A stretch of 64,000 nt of DNA, taken from Desulfocurvus vexinensis DSM 17965 (GTDB lineage Bacteria; Desulfobacterota; Desulfovibrionia; Desulfovibrionales; Desulfovibrionaceae). The stretch covers positions 1-64,000 of the forward strand of contig NZ_JAEX01000002.1 of NCBI RefSeq assembly GCF_000519125.1, read 5' to 3'. Position 1 is the first letter of the stretch, and each line of letters opens with the position of its first letter. The position numbers and the translations under genes were made by a program. The notes beneath the pieces are model-generated. The model worked only from the letters and a program-made list of their open reading frames with translations, ran no database searches and was not told the DNA's origin. Shown here piece after piece: positions 31,901 through 39,874 of this stretch.

Positions 31901-32128
31901 GTCGGCCTGGCCGCGCTCCAGGGAGCGGAACAGGCTGGCCACGGCGTAGGCGATGCGCAGGCCCTTGGTGGCGGCCATTTCCTTGATGCCGCGCGGGTGC
32001 ATGATGGGCGCCAGCAGGCGCTTGAGGTCGCGGCCCTCGCGGTGGCGGAGCACGTCGGAGACGATCCCAAGGAGCTGATGGTCCTTGCGGTCGAAATACA
32101 GGCGGGAACGGATGCTGCTCTGGTACAT
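28976..32128 (-). CDS. Large membrane protein of unknown function
   Basis: A 1050-residue protein I do not recognise. The first 650 residues look soluble and helix-rich. A region with DDHVHDANTKGRK (about 161-173), VIYYNHVPP (about 192-200), RVGIEF (about 218-223) and a later GGLITHLEIFN (about 436-446) resembles the metal-ligand order of PHP-type phosphoesterases, but this is a weak impression. A CPDC pair is at 373-376. Five probable membrane spans lie between about 665 and 825 (for example LLGFIPAFLTFALT and LAYLGAFLWFGITGV). After about 830 come helical, charged stretches (about 850-1010) and a Pro/Ala/Glu-rich tail. It is encoded directly before the sigma-54 activator, so a sensory or signalling role is possible. 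The ATG at 32128 has only a weak ribosome site. Confidence 0.8.
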   Translation of the reverse strand: MYQSSIRSRLYFDRKDHQLLGIVSDVLRHREGRDLKRLLAPIMHPRGIKEMAATKGLRIAYAVASLFRSLERGQADERLRSLRALRDETLHSSHSHLRMNTARVLMQIMKELVREKDELRRLQLARDFRKTATGKPRVVATQLRRYHLVEMPEAWNQVSFDDHVHDANTKGRKSATHLIMDAWIKGIRQLTVIYYNHVPPEVARELLEAGAITDIRVRVGIEFCAPLRGRFVRFIWTPRGIADPAEFLDFLELPDTAQLMAEGREVSQYQQRYVLAALDEFNARHLPAINAEFGLHMAPPTREALAAMVGSGEASLHHLAKLIHDQLYPLLAARTQELRAACALGPEERRAAEERVRRMNALDIEALIAGYLCPDCNPELHNPYVPGQDEDTPQLLRLPPAVLLARLAGLHSGHTITLNLAHLRAADVLELLYDCGGLITHLEIFNYKDTAYGRSTDNKRIIELQSALNSGNAVRLKKAIVTAIEELGDAPAQADQRAKLLRVLGGMASLRAAYAKTRLSSRIGTDSTGSSALVPGMGLVVRDTLPRKAQRSLEQVLPDHAAVPVRVRVLRRATYLPEDDDSWTWRLKERLARAVPLLTSWAYHRRVDWVVDGYDSSTPEKSNICLLGGFRPEAGNGLHLDCDAPPPAPPKRPALRYMNSSVSNGLKILLGFIPAFLTFALTKDWWVLAYLGAFLWFGITGVRNVIQSVLGSGGVQRSPLMRWTEYVSWDRLADSLMYTGFSVPLLDWLVKSLLLDQGLGVNAHTGPVLLYSVMGLVNGLYIMSHNLFRGLPRSAAFGNLFRTVLSIPLAVGFNAAIGAALAQAGVPDVDGELQKWAAVISKLASDCVAAVIEGLADRRANMRLRFFDYRGKVRQLFDTYASLELRHPTQDVARLLESPKRLVTELGVESRELLSMVIVNALDLMYFWFYQPRARTVLMLLLREMTREERRVFLLSQMVLQREREISQMFLDGLVGRNFAKALAFYLDRYQHYLEDLQELAIQAGPLGEIRTGVTGAAGDEPEADAAPSTEAPPPSQAPGQGPARPGDGF

Positions 32129-32203
32129 GGGAACTCTGCCGCCGGAACCGGCCCCCGGGAGGCCGGAATGTTACGGTGCTGTCACAAGCAAATTCCAAAT
32201 TTC

Positions 32204-32232
32204 ACAATCGTCGGAAGTCGCGGGGATGTCAA
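32204..32232 (-). promoter_or_regulatory. Candidate promoter of the membrane-protein and activator genes
   Basis: On the minus strand TTGACA (32232-32227) is followed after 17 bases by GATTGT (32209-32204), about 75 bases before the ATG at 32128, in an AT-rich island. Two TTGTGA half-sites (around 32208 and 32186 on the minus strand) recall Crp/Fnr-type boxes, but as direct repeats. Confidence 0.4.
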
Positions 32233-32330
32233 GGGCTTGTCGTGGCGTGGCGCAGGCGCTGGCCGGGCTGCCGTTCGCGGGCTGCGCGCCTGCCCGGCCC
32301 CCGGGGGCTGGGGCGTTCCCGGGCCTGGGG

Positions 32331-33134
32331 TCAGGCGCCGGGGCGCTGGGCCAGCAGGTGTTCGGCCAGCGCCACGAAGCCCGCGCCCCCGCGCGAGGGG
32401 GCGACGAAGGCCGGTTCGGCCTCCAGCTGGCCCGCGAAGTCCAGGATGTTGGCCACACCCACGGCGTTGGGGAAGTGGGCGAACATGGGCGCGTCGTTGG
32501 GCGAATCGCCGCAGAACACCACGGCCTCGCGCCCGGCGTCCAGGTCCGCCCCGAAGGCGCGGGCAAACAGGGCGCGGGTCATGGAGAGCTTGTCCCAGTC
32601 GCCAAACCAGCCGTTGACGTGGATGGAGCTGACCTTGGCCCGGGCCCCGGCCGCTTCGAACAGCGCGACGATGCGCCCCACGGCTTCGCGGGGCAGGGGT
32701 GGCACGTCCTCGCAGAAGTCGATGGCCAGGTCGGTTTCGCGGTAGGGCTGGTCGGCGGAGACGGCGGCTCCGGGCACCTCGGCCACGATGCGCCGGGCCA
32801 GTTCCGCCAGCCGGGCGCGGTCGGCCTCGCGCCGGGCGGCGCCCAGGGTGTAGTGGCGCTCCATGCGCCGGGCGGCGTGGTCGTAGCGAAAAAAGAAGGC
32901 GCCGTTTTCGCCGACCACGGCGTCCACGGGCCACATGCGCGCGATATGGTCGCACCAGCCCGCCGGGCGCCCGGTGACGGGCACCACCACGAGCCCGGCG
33001 GCGCGCAGGCGCTCCATGGCCGCGTAGGCGGCGGCGCCCAGGCGGCCCTGGTCGGTCAGGGTGTCGTCGATGTCGGTGAGCACGAAGCGCACGGCGCGCG
33101 CGGCGGCGGCGCTCATTTCGGCCAAGGGGCGCAT
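32331..33134 (-). CDS. HAD-superfamily (IIB-like) phosphatase
   Basis: A 267-residue haloacid-dehalogenase hydrolase. Motif I is VLTDIDDTLTD, with nucleophile Asp21 and acid Asp23. Motif II is VVPVTGRPAGWCDH, the lysine of motif III lies in FGDWDKLSM, and motif IV is GDSPNDAPMF. The C2-type cap between motifs II and III (VVGENGAFFF) fits the IIB branch with mannosyl-3-phosphoglycerate and sugar phosphatases. It is the last gene of the glp-phn operon, after a stem-loop, with GGAGG before the ATG at 33134. It probably removes phosphate from a compound imported or produced by this operon. The exact substrate is unknown. Confidence 0.85.
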   Translation of the reverse strand: MRPLAEMSAAAARAVRFVLTDIDDTLTDQGRLGAAAYAAMERLRAAGLVVVPVTGRPAGWCDHIARMWPVDAVVGENGAFFFRYDHAARRMERHYTLGAARREADRARLAELARRIVAEVPGAAVSADQPYRETDLAIDFCEDVPPLPREAVGRIVALFEAAGARAKVSSIHVNGWFGDWDKLSMTRALFARAFGADLDAGREAVVFCGDSPNDAPMFAHFPNAVGVANILDFAGQLEAEPAFVAPSRGGAGFVALAEHLLAQRPGA

Positions 33135-33157
33135 GGGGCCTCCGGGGCATGGAAGAG

Positions 33158-33189
33158 GCGGGAGCGGCCCCTGCCGGGGCGGCTCCCGC
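33158..33189 (-). promoter_or_regulatory. Stem-loop between phnE and the HAD gene
   Basis: Arms GCGGGAGCGGCCCC (33158-33171) and GGGGCGGCTCCCGC (33176-33189) pair with one mismatch around a 4-base loop, 28 bases after the phnE stop. Without a U tract it is probably an attenuator or stability element inside the operon. Confidence 0.4.
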
Positions 33190-33216
33190 CGGTTGTCGCG
33201 TTTTCGTCCGCCCGCG

Positions 33217-34020
33217 CTAGATGATGCGCTGGCGGATTTTGGTCACCAGCACCTCGGCGGCGATGACCACCGCGAAGATGCACACCAGGATAAGGGACAC
33301 CTGCTGCCAGCGGAACAGGTTCAGCGCCGTGTCGAGCGCCACGCCGATGCCGCCCGCGCCCACCAGCCCGATGACGGCGGACTCGCGCACGTTGATGTCC
33401 CAGCGGAACAGGGTGATGCCCCAGAAGGCCGGGGCCACCTGCGGCCAGTAGCCCTTGAGGAAGATGCTCGGCCAGGGCGCGCCTGCGGCCCGCAGGGCCT
33501 CGATGGGCCCCTTGTCGCATTCCTCCAGGGCCTCGGAGAGCAGCTTGCCACAAAAGCCCACGGAGCGGAAGCCGATGGCCACCGTGCCCGCCAGGGCCCC
33601 GGGCCCGAACACGGCCACGAACAGGATGGCCCAGACCAGGGTGTTCACCGAGCGCGAGGACACCAGGATCAGCTTGGACAGCCAGTTCAGCGCGGGCACG
33701 CGCACGATGTTCGACGCGCCCAGGATGCCCACGGGCAGGGCCATGAGCAGCGCGAGGATGGTGCCCATGCCCGCGATGTTCATGGTCTCGATGAGCGCGG
33801 TGTGGACGTTGTCCGCGTAGCTGGCCGTGTCGGGCGGCCACATGCGCCGGAACAGGTCGGCCATCTGGGTCGGCGCGTCCCACAGGAATTCGGGGATCAC
33901 GCTCACCGTGCGCAGCGACACGGCCAGCAGCACGCCCAGCCCCAGGAACACGGCAAAGCGCGCCAGGCGCTGGGCCGGGGTGAAGCGCTCCCATTTGCGG
34001 TGGGTTCGGGCGTCAGTCAT
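33217..34020 (-). CDS. phnE: Phosphonate-type ABC transporter permease
   Basis: A 267-residue inner-membrane permease of the PhnE family. It begins with a cytosolic end and a span FAVFLGLGVLLAVSL. The family core runs TALIETMNIAGMGTILALLMALPVGILGASNI, RSVNTLVWAILFVAVFGPGALAGTVAI, then the coupling loop GPIEALRAAGAPWPSIF. ESAVIGLVGAGGIGVALDTALNLFRWQQV follows, the PhnE-typical end. It overlaps the first phnE gene by 8 bases, so the importer uses a heterodimeric channel. Substrate could be a phosphonate or an organophosphate. Confidence 0.9.
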   Translation of the reverse strand: MTDARTHRKWERFTPAQRLARFAVFLGLGVLLAVSLRTVSVIPEFLWDAPTQMADLFRRMWPPDTASYADNVHTALIETMNIAGMGTILALLMALPVGILGASNIVRVPALNWLSKLILVSSRSVNTLVWAILFVAVFGPGALAGTVAIGFRSVGFCGKLLSEALEECDKGPIEALRAAGAPWPSIFLKGYWPQVAPAFWGITLFRWDINVRESAVIGLVGAGGIGVALDTALNLFRWQQVSLILVCIFAVVIAAEVLVTKIRQRII

Positions 34021-34798
34021 TGAACACCGCCTTGATGCGTATGGCCAGGTACTCGCTGCACATGATCAGGGCGATGATGGACAGCAGGATGGCGGCCAGG
34101 AAGTCGTAGTCGAAACGCTGGAAGGCGGAGAACAGCGTGCCGCCGATGCCTCCGGCCCCGACGATGCCCACCATGGTCGAGTTGCGCATGTTGGCGTCGA
34201 ACTGGTAGGTGGCGAAGCCGATGAAGCGGTTGAGCACCTGGGGCAGCACGGCGTAGGCGAGCAGGCTCATGAACGGCGCCCCGGCGGCGCGGCAGGCCTC
34301 CACGGGCTTGAGCGAGATCTCCTCGATGGCCTCGGCGAAGAGTTTGCCGATGAAGCCGATGGAGGCGAAGATCAGCGTCAGGATGCCTGCCAGGGGCCCG
34401 AAGCCCACGGCCTTGACGAAGAGGATGGCGAAGATCACCGGGTGGAACGAGCGGCACACGGCGATGACCGCGCGCGCGGGCCAGGTGGCCCAGGCGGGCA
34501 TCAGGTTGCGCGAGGCCGCCAGCCCGATGGGCAGCGACAGCGCCACCCCGAAGGCCGAGGCGATGACCGCGATCTGCACCGTCTCGAACAGGCCTTCCAG
34601 CAGCAGTTTCCAGCGCTCGAAGTTGGGCGGCACCATCTCGGACAGGAAGGTCGCGCCGTTGCCCAGGCCGATGAGGAAGCGGGCCCAGGTGATCTCCAGC
34701 GAACCCACGGCGTAGACGCAGTACACCGCGAGCAGGGCCCAGCCCGCCCGGGCGGCCCAGTTGGCCCGGAAGGGCCGCTTGGCGGCGATGGCGGTCAT
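34013..34798 (-). CDS. phnE: Phosphonate-type ABC transporter permease (partner)
   Basis: A 261-residue PhnE-type permease, paralogue of the following gene. Recognisable stretches are [62 protein letters not shown] and the coupling loop [51 protein letters not shown] completes the pattern. The ATG at 34798 overlaps the phnC stop (ATGA), and the stop overlaps the second permease by 8 bases. Only the part from 34798 on is coding. Confidence 0.9.
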   Translation of the reverse strand: MTAIAAKRPFRANWAARAGWALLAVYCVYAVGSLEITWARFLIGLGNGATFLSEMVPPNFERWKLLLEGLFETVQIAVIASAFGVALSLPIGLAASRNLMPAWATWPARAVIAVCRSFHPVIFAILFVKAVGFGPLAGILTLIFASIGFIGKLFAEAIEEISLKPVEACRAAGAPFMSLLAYAVLPQVLNRFIGFATYQFDANMRNSTMVGIVGAGGIGGTLFSAFQRFDYDFLAAILLSIIALIMCSEYLAIRIKAVFND

Positions 34799-35589
34799 TG
34801 CAGCCACGCCTCCCCGCCGTAGATGTCCTTGAGGTGTTCGTCGGTCAGCTCGTCCGGGGCGCCGTCGAAGACGATGTGCCCGCGCGACATGCCGATGATC
34901 CGGTCGGCGAAGCGCCGGGCCAGGTTCACGTCGTGGATGTTGATGAGGATGGGGATGCCCCGGGCCCGGGAGAACTCGTTGAGCAGGCCCATGATCTCCA
35001 CGGAGGTCTTGGGGTCCAGGGACGAGGTGGGCTCGTCGGCCATGATCAGGCTCGGGCTCTGCATCACGGCCCGGGCGATGCCCACGCGCTGGCGCTGGCC
35101 GCCCGAGAGGGCGTCGGCCCGCGCGGTGGCGAAGTCGCCCAGCCCGACCTGCTCGATGAGCTCGAAGGCGCGGTCGATGTCGGCCTGGGGGTAGCGGCGC
35201 AGCCAGGCCCGCCACACGGGCACCGAGCCCAGCCGCCCGCACAGCACGTTCTCGATGACCGTGAGCCGCTCCACGAGGTTGAACTCCTGGAAGACCATGC
35301 CCACCTGCTGGCGGGCGCGGCGCAGCTCGCCGCCGGACAGGCGCGTCATCTCGCGCCCGGCCACGTCGATGCTGCCCCGGGTGGGGTCGATGAGCCGGTT
35401 GATGCAGCGCAGAAGCGTGCTCTTGCCGGTGCCCGAGGGGCCGATGATGGCCACGGTGGTGCAGCCCGTCACCTCGAAGGAGATGCCTTCGAGCACGGGC
35501 TTGCCCGGCACGTATTCCTTGACCAGATCCTTGACGGTCAGGGAACGGGGGGGCTGCCCCCCGTTCCCTTTGCAGTTGTTGTCGTTCAC
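34795..35589 (-). CDS. phnC: Phosphonate-type ABC transporter ATP-binding protein
   Basis: A 264-residue ABC ATPase of the PhnC type. Walker A is GPSGTGKST, followed by [16 protein letters not shown], the Q-loop [16 protein letters not shown] and the signature [15 protein letters not shown]. Walker B is [12 protein letters not shown] and the switch region [18 protein letters not shown]. The frame starts at a GTG (35589). Its first 15 codons lie in a perfect stem-loop and are not family-like (CKGNGGQPP), so translation could begin further in, near [14 protein letters not shown], where homology starts. It follows phnD by 21 bases. Confidence 0.9.
   Translation of the reverse strand: MNDNNCKGNGGQPPRSLTVKDLVKEYVPGKPVLEGISFEVTGCTTVAIIGPSGTGKSTLLRCINRLIDPTRGSIDVAGREMTRLSGGELRRARQQVGMVFQEFNLVERLTVIENVLCGRLGSVPVWRAWLRRYPQADIDRAFELIEQVGLGDFATARADALSGGQRQRVGIARAVMQSPSLIMADEPTSSLDPKTSVEIMGLLNEFSRARGIPILINIHDVNLARRFADRIIGMSRGHIVFDGAPDELTDEHLKDIYGGEAWLQ
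35541..35568 (-). promoter_or_regulatory. Stem-loop at the beginning of phnC
   Basis: Arms GGGAACGGGGGG (35541-35552) and CCCCCCGTTCCC (35557-35568) form a perfect hairpin shortly after the phnD stop (35611) and inside the first codons of the annotated phnC frame. It may separate high phnD expression from lower phnC expression. Confidence 0.5.
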
Positions 35590-35610
35590 GTGGTTCGCCT
35601 TGGGGAATGG

Positions 35611-36612
35611 TTACTGCTTCTTGGCCGACTCGGCTTCCTTCTTGGCCATCTGCTGCAGGCCTTCCTCGTTGTAGCTGGTGCCCGTGGCCTCGGCGATCTC
35701 GCGGATGACCTGCCAGTCGGCCATGTAGGTGATGGGGTAGAAGCGGTCGGCGCCGTCGAAGGACTCCTGCATGGAGGCGGGGAAGCGGTAGGTGTGGAAG
35801 GCGCCGACGATCTTCTGCGCCAGCTCGGGGCAGAGCTGGCTGGAATAGCCGAAGGACGAGGTGGGGAAGCGCGGGCTGGTGTAGATGGCGCGCAGTTCGC
35901 CTTCCTTCACGCGCCCGGCCTTGAGCATGCGCTCGTACACGTCGGAGGCCACGGGGGCGGCGTCGTAGTCGCCGTGGGCCACGCCCAGCACGGACTGGTC
36001 ATGCTTGCCGGAGTACAGCACGGTGTAGTCCTGGTCGGGCACCAGGCCGAGCTTGGGGAACAGGGCGCGCGGGGCCAGGTTGCCGGAGTTGGACGAGGGC
36101 GAGGTGTGGGCCACCTTCTTGCCCTTGAGGTCGGCCATGGTCTGGTAGGGGCTGTCCGTCTTGACGAGCATGACCAGGTTGTAGCCCTGGAAGGCCTCGG
36201 GGTAGCCCTTGACGGCGATGGGCACGTAGCCGGCCAGGTTCACGGCGAAGCCCGTGGGGCCGGTGGAGAAGCCCGCGATGTGCAGGCGGCCCGAGCGCAT
36301 GGCCTCGACTTCGGCGGCGTTGGACTGCACGGTGTAGTAGACGACCTTCTTGCCGGTGGCCTTGCCCAGGTACTCCTGGAAGTCGGCGAAGGCGTCGCGG
36401 TACACGGCGGGGTCCTCAACCGGGGTGTAGGTGAAGACCAGGGTGTCGGGGTCCTTGCACTGCCCGGGCGCGGCCAGGTCGGCCACCAGGTCCTTGTCGT
36501 TGTCGCAGTACATGGCGTCGAGCAGGCCGCGGTTCTTGCAGTCGTCCGCCAGGGCGGGGGCCGCAATGGCCAGGACCAGCGCCAGCACGAGCAGGCTCAG
36601 GCATTTCTTCAT
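35611..36612 (-). CDS. phnD: Phosphonate-type ABC transporter, periplasmic binding protein
   Basis: A 333-residue PhnD-like binding protein. Residues 1-22 are a Sec signal (MKKCLSLLVLALVLAIAAPALA). The mature part starts DDCKNRGLLDAMYCDNDKDLVADL, a stretch with cysteines not seen in typical PhnD. Family motifs follow: LVFTYTPVEDPAVYRDAFADF, the ligand loop VAHTSPSSNSGNLAPRALFP and VAHGDYDAAPVASDVYERML. The ATG at 36612 has GGAGGAAA upstream and gives the signal peptide directly, so I prefer it to the longer frame. It should bind an organic phosphonate or phosphate ester. The neighbouring glp genes suggest a glycerol-phosphate-related ligand. Confidence 0.9.
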   Translation of the reverse strand: MKKCLSLLVLALVLAIAAPALADDCKNRGLLDAMYCDNDKDLVADLAAPGQCKDPDTLVFTYTPVEDPAVYRDAFADFQEYLGKATGKKVVYYTVQSNAAEVEAMRSGRLHIAGFSTGPTGFAVNLAGYVPIAVKGYPEAFQGYNLVMLVKTDSPYQTMADLKGKKVAHTSPSSNSGNLAPRALFPKLGLVPDQDYTVLYSGKHDQSVLGVAHGDYDAAPVASDVYERMLKAGRVKEGELRAIYTSPRFPTSSFGYSSQLCPELAQKIVGAFHTYRFPASMQESFDGADRFYPITYMADWQVIREIAEATGTSYNEEGLQQMAKKEAESAKKQ

Positions 36613-36691
36613 GGTCGTTTCCTCCATCCAGCAAGGGTTTGTCAGCACCGGCGCGACCCTGCCGCGCCGCTTCCACACACGGGAAAAAGGT

Positions 36692-37981
36692 TCAGCGCCC
36701 CGGGGCCATGGCCCGCACGGCCTTGAAGGCCGTGGCGATGGCCACCCCGGCGCCGCATTTCATGCGAATCCAGTCCTGCCCGGCGAGGATGGACCCGGCG
36801 GCGAAAAGGCCCTCGTGGGCCGGGGCGCCGCCGGGACCCAGGGGCCGCAGGGCGGCGTCCACCCGCAGCCCGGCGCGGTGCACCTCGTGGCCGCGCGGGT
36901 CCAGGTAGTCCTGGCGGTACCAGCCCGAGCGGTCCTCAGGCTGGGCCACGGGCAGGCCGAAGACCGTCTCGGTGATGGGGCGCCCGCGCAGCCCGCCCAG
37001 GCCGCCGCCCAGGAAGCGCCCGCTGCACAACAGCACTCGGTCGGCCAGCACCTCGTGTTCCACGGGCTGGCCCGTGACGCGCAGCCGGAAGGGCGCACCC
37101 GGGGCGGGCAGCGGCCCGACCAGCTTCTGCTGGCAGAACAGGGCCACCCCGCGCCCGGGCAAGAGGCCCTCGAAGGCCTCCTTGAGGCGGATGCCCGGCA
37201 CGCCCGGGGGCATGGTCGGAATCTCGAACACCGCGCGGCCCAGCAGGCGCGCCATGTCCGCCGCCACATCGCCGGGGCGGTGCATGCCCAGAACGGCGGG
37301 CAGGCCGACCACCCGCGCCGGGCCCACCAGGGGCGCCAGGGCCTCGGCCAGGGCGCGGCGGGCGGCGGGCACCTCCAGCATCCGCGCCACCTGCTCGGGG
37401 TAGACCTCACCGCCCGGGTGCCCGGGCATGGCCACGCGGGCCGTGGTCAGCCCCGGCCAGTACGGGGCGAGGTTCACGGCCACCTGGCGCGCCGAGAAGC
37501 CCTTCATGCCCTCGATGGCCACGATGCACGCCGGGGCGCCCTCGGCCAGGGCCTCGCAGCCGGGCAGGGTCGTTTCGGGCACGCACCAGGAATGCTTGAG
37601 GGTGCCCGCCGGGGTGGGCAGCAGGAAGTTCTTTTCGCCCCCGGCGCGGTAGGGCAGGCCCGCCTCGCGCAGGAAGTCCATGACCTCGTGGAAGGCCAGG
37701 CGGATGTCCTCGGGGTCCAGCAGGGCGTAGGGGTGGCCGGGCTCGTCGCGCAGCAGTTCGGCCAGGGCCTCGAAGGGCCGCTCCACGGGCCGCGCGGGCT
37801 GGCCCTGGGCCACGGCGGGCAGGGCACCCAGCACGTCGAACACGCCGCTGGTGTAGGAGATCGCTCCGGTGCTGCCCGCCTGGGCCACGGAAAGCCCCCG
37901 GGACGAGGCGAACACGGCGGCGGCCATGCCCGCCAGCCCGGTGCCGATGATGGCCAGATCGCAGCGCAGGGGGGTGCTCAT
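36692..37981 (-). CDS. glpB: Anaerobic glycerol-3-phosphate dehydrogenase subunit B
   Basis: A 429-residue flavoprotein of the GlpB family. The N-terminal dinucleotide motif is DLAIIGTGLAGMAAAVFASSRG, followed by GAISYTSGVFDVLGALP. LPTPAGTLKHSWCVPETT and PYWPGLTTARVAMPG belong to the family, as does the C-terminal GLFAAGSILAGQDWIRMKCGAGVAIATAF. In the E. coli enzyme GlpB carries FMN and passes electrons from GlpA towards GlpC and the quinone pool. It overlaps glpA by ATGA and is followed by phnD, tying the importer genes to this oxidase. Confidence 0.9.
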   Translation of the reverse strand: MSTPLRCDLAIIGTGLAGMAAAVFASSRGLSVAQAGSTGAISYTSGVFDVLGALPAVAQGQPARPVERPFEALAELLRDEPGHPYALLDPEDIRLAFHEVMDFLREAGLPYRAGGEKNFLLPTPAGTLKHSWCVPETTLPGCEALAEGAPACIVAIEGMKGFSARQVAVNLAPYWPGLTTARVAMPGHPGGEVYPEQVARMLEVPAARRALAEALAPLVGPARVVGLPAVLGMHRPGDVAADMARLLGRAVFEIPTMPPGVPGIRLKEAFEGLLPGRGVALFCQQKLVGPLPAPGAPFRLRVTGQPVEHEVLADRVLLCSGRFLGGGLGGLRGRPITETVFGLPVAQPEDRSGWYRQDYLDPRGHEVHRAGLRVDAALRPLGPGGAPAHEGLFAAGSILAGQDWIRMKCGAGVAIATAFKAVRAMAPGR

Positions 37982-39570
37982 GAGCGGGCCTCCTCGTCCT
38001 TGCCTGCGGCGGGCGCGGCCTCGGGGTCGCCCAGCTCCAGGCCCAGCAGGCCGCAGTGCAGGGCTTCGGCCAGCTCGGCCTGGATGAGCTGCGGGCCCCA
38101 CAGGATGGGCCGCTGGCCCTTGAAGCGTTCGGTGAAGAATTCGCGCATCCGCGCAAGCCCCCTGGGGGAGGTGTAGTGGCCGGTGTCGTACAGGTGCGCC
38201 GCCACGCGCACCCCGCAGAAGGCGCCCTGGCAGGAGCCCTTGCCGATGCGGCTGCGCTTGCCCAGGGCCTGGAGCCCGGGGTCGGGGAACTGCTGGCCGC
38301 AGTCGTTCATGATGCTGTCCACGGCGCTGGCGGGCACCATTTCGCACTCGCACAGCAGCGGGTCGTCGGCGTCGTGGCGCTGGGCCCACAGGCGCGGGGC
38401 GAACCCCGGCTCGGTCCAGCGGCAGGCCGGGGCGGCGGGCAGGGGCTCGGTGCGCGTGCGGCACGGGGCGGTGACGCCCAGGCGCGCGCAGACCAGGTCG
38501 GCGGTCTTCTCGGCCATGAGCCGGAAGGTGGTCAGCTTGCCGCCGGTGACGGAGCAGAAATTGGACAGCCCGGCGTCGGTGTGGTCATAGAGCATGAAGC
38601 CGCGGCTGACCGCGCGCCCGTCGCCGCCGCCCGCGCTGATGAGCGGGCGCACGCCGCAGTAGGCGCGCACGAAGCGCGTGTAGGCCAGGGAGGGGATCAT
38701 CGGCAGGGCCTGGCGCAGGTTCTCGTCGGCCTCGGCCACGGTGGGCCGGGCCCGGTCGGGGTCGTCCACGGTCACGCTGGTGGTGCCCAGGATGGACACC
38801 GTGCCCCCGGGCACGAGGATGTCGCCGTTGCCCGGCGGACGCAGGCGGTTGACCACCCGGCGGGTCATGCGCTCGTGGGTCACCAGCAGGGTGCCCTGGG
38901 AGCAGAGCATGGGGATGTGCGCCCCGGCCAGGGCGGCCACGCGCCCGGCCCAGGCCCCGGTGGCGCTGACCACCTGGGCGGCCTCGATGGTTCCGGCCTC
39001 GCCGGAGACGGTGTTGACCGTATGCACGCGCACCACGCGCCCGGCGTCCACGTCCATGCCCGTGACGCGCGTGCGCCGCAGCAGGGTGCAGCCCGTGAGG
39101 GCGTGGGCGTGGGCCATGTTTTCCAGGGCCAGCCGGAAGGGGTCGATGGTGGCGTCGGGCACGGCGAAGGCCGCGATGACCTTGGGGGAAAGCACGGGCT
39201 CCATGGCCCGGGCCTCGGCGGGCTCCAGGCAGCAGACCTCGATGCCCGCCGCCGCGCACCAGCCGGGATAGTCGGCCACGAAGCGCTCGTCGTCGCCGGC
39301 CACGGCCACGAACAGCCCGCCGCAGTCTTCCACGCACTGCGGGGCCAGACGTTTGATGAGCGCGCCCTCCTCGCGGCATTCGCGGGCGGCCTCGGTGTCG
39401 TTGGACACGTAGCGCCCGCCGCTGTGCAGCAGGCCGTGGTTGCCGCCCGAGGCGCCGGAGTTCACGTCGCCGGTTTCCACCACCACGCACGACACCCCGC
39501 GCAGGGCGAGGTCGCGCGCAAGGCCGGTGCCCGTGGCACCGGCGCCGATGATCAGCACATCCGTCCGCAT
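37978..39570 (-). CDS. glpA: Anaerobic glycerol-3-phosphate dehydrogenase subunit A
   Basis: A 530-residue FAD enzyme that oxidises sn-glycerol-3-phosphate to dihydroxyacetone phosphate. It has the FAD motif VLIIGAGATGTGLARDLALRG, GGNHGLLHSGGRYV, PDATIDPFRLALENM and FMLYDHTDAGLSNFCSVTGGKLTTFR. The C-terminal extension carries CECEMVPASAVDSIM and GSCQGAFC, the cysteine set of the BFD-like [2Fe-2S] domain found in GlpA. The start is the ATG at 39570; the frame extends further but is not family-like there. It is the first gene of the glpAB-phnDCEE-HAD operon, about 95 bases after a good promoter. Confidence 0.93.
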   Translation of the reverse strand: MRTDVLIIGAGATGTGLARDLALRGVSCVVVETGDVNSGASGGNHGLLHSGGRYVSNDTEAARECREEGALIKRLAPQCVEDCGGLFVAVAGDDERFVADYPGWCAAAGIEVCCLEPAEARAMEPVLSPKVIAAFAVPDATIDPFRLALENMAHAHALTGCTLLRRTRVTGMDVDAGRVVRVHTVNTVSGEAGTIEAAQVVSATGAWAGRVAALAGAHIPMLCSQGTLLVTHERMTRRVVNRLRPPGNGDILVPGGTVSILGTTSVTVDDPDRARPTVAEADENLRQALPMIPSLAYTRFVRAYCGVRPLISAGGGDGRAVSRGFMLYDHTDAGLSNFCSVTGGKLTTFRLMAEKTADLVCARLGVTAPCRTRTEPLPAAPACRWTEPGFAPRLWAQRHDADDPLLCECEMVPASAVDSIMNDCGQQFPDPGLQALGKRSRIGKGSCQGAFCGVRVAAHLYDTGHYTSPRGLARMREFFTERFKGQRPILWGPQLIQAELAEALHCGLLGLELGDPEAAPAAGKDEEARS

Positions 39571-39670
39571 TCCGTGTTTCCCCTGGCAAAGCGCAGCGTC
39601 CGCCCCTGGCGGGGTGCCGCCCGGTACCGCCTCATCCGGCGCCGGGCGCGGGCCGTCCGCTGGAAGGAAA

Positions 39671-39699
39671 GTTCTAGATGAAGGCGGGCGCCATGGCAA
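39671..39699 (-). promoter_or_regulatory. Sigma-70-type promoter of the glp-phn operon
   Basis: On the minus strand TTGCCA (39699-39694), a 17-base spacer and TAGAAC (39676-39671) form a good vegetative promoter, about 100 bases before the glpA start. No operator is obvious beside it. Confidence 0.6.
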
Positions 39700-39782
39700 C
39701 CCTCGGGGGTCGAAAAGGCCCCCGGGCCGTGCTTTTTGGGGGTGACGGGCCGCCCGGATGACGGTATGGCTGTGTGTCGCGG

Positions 39783-39810
39783 TTGCCTTTGCGGGCTGCC
39801 GTGTTATCTT
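39783..39810 (+). promoter_or_regulatory. Candidate promoter of the divergent Fe-S protein gene
   Basis: TTGCCT (39783-39788), a 16-base spacer and TATCTT (39805-39810) lie 65 bases before the ATG at 39875. Together with the promoter at 39671-39699 it makes the 304-base region a divergent control region; I see no gene in it. Confidence 0.45.
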
Positions 39811-39874
39811 CCCGTTTCAACAGACGACGATGCGCCCGGCCCCCCGGCCCGGCGCCAACCCCACGGGAGCCGCC

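Noticed and set aside
28934-32617. 1227-codon plus-strand frame over the large membrane protein
   Set aside because: It has the repetitive composition of other shadows and would run through several gene ends. The minus frame has membrane spans and a normal residue mix.
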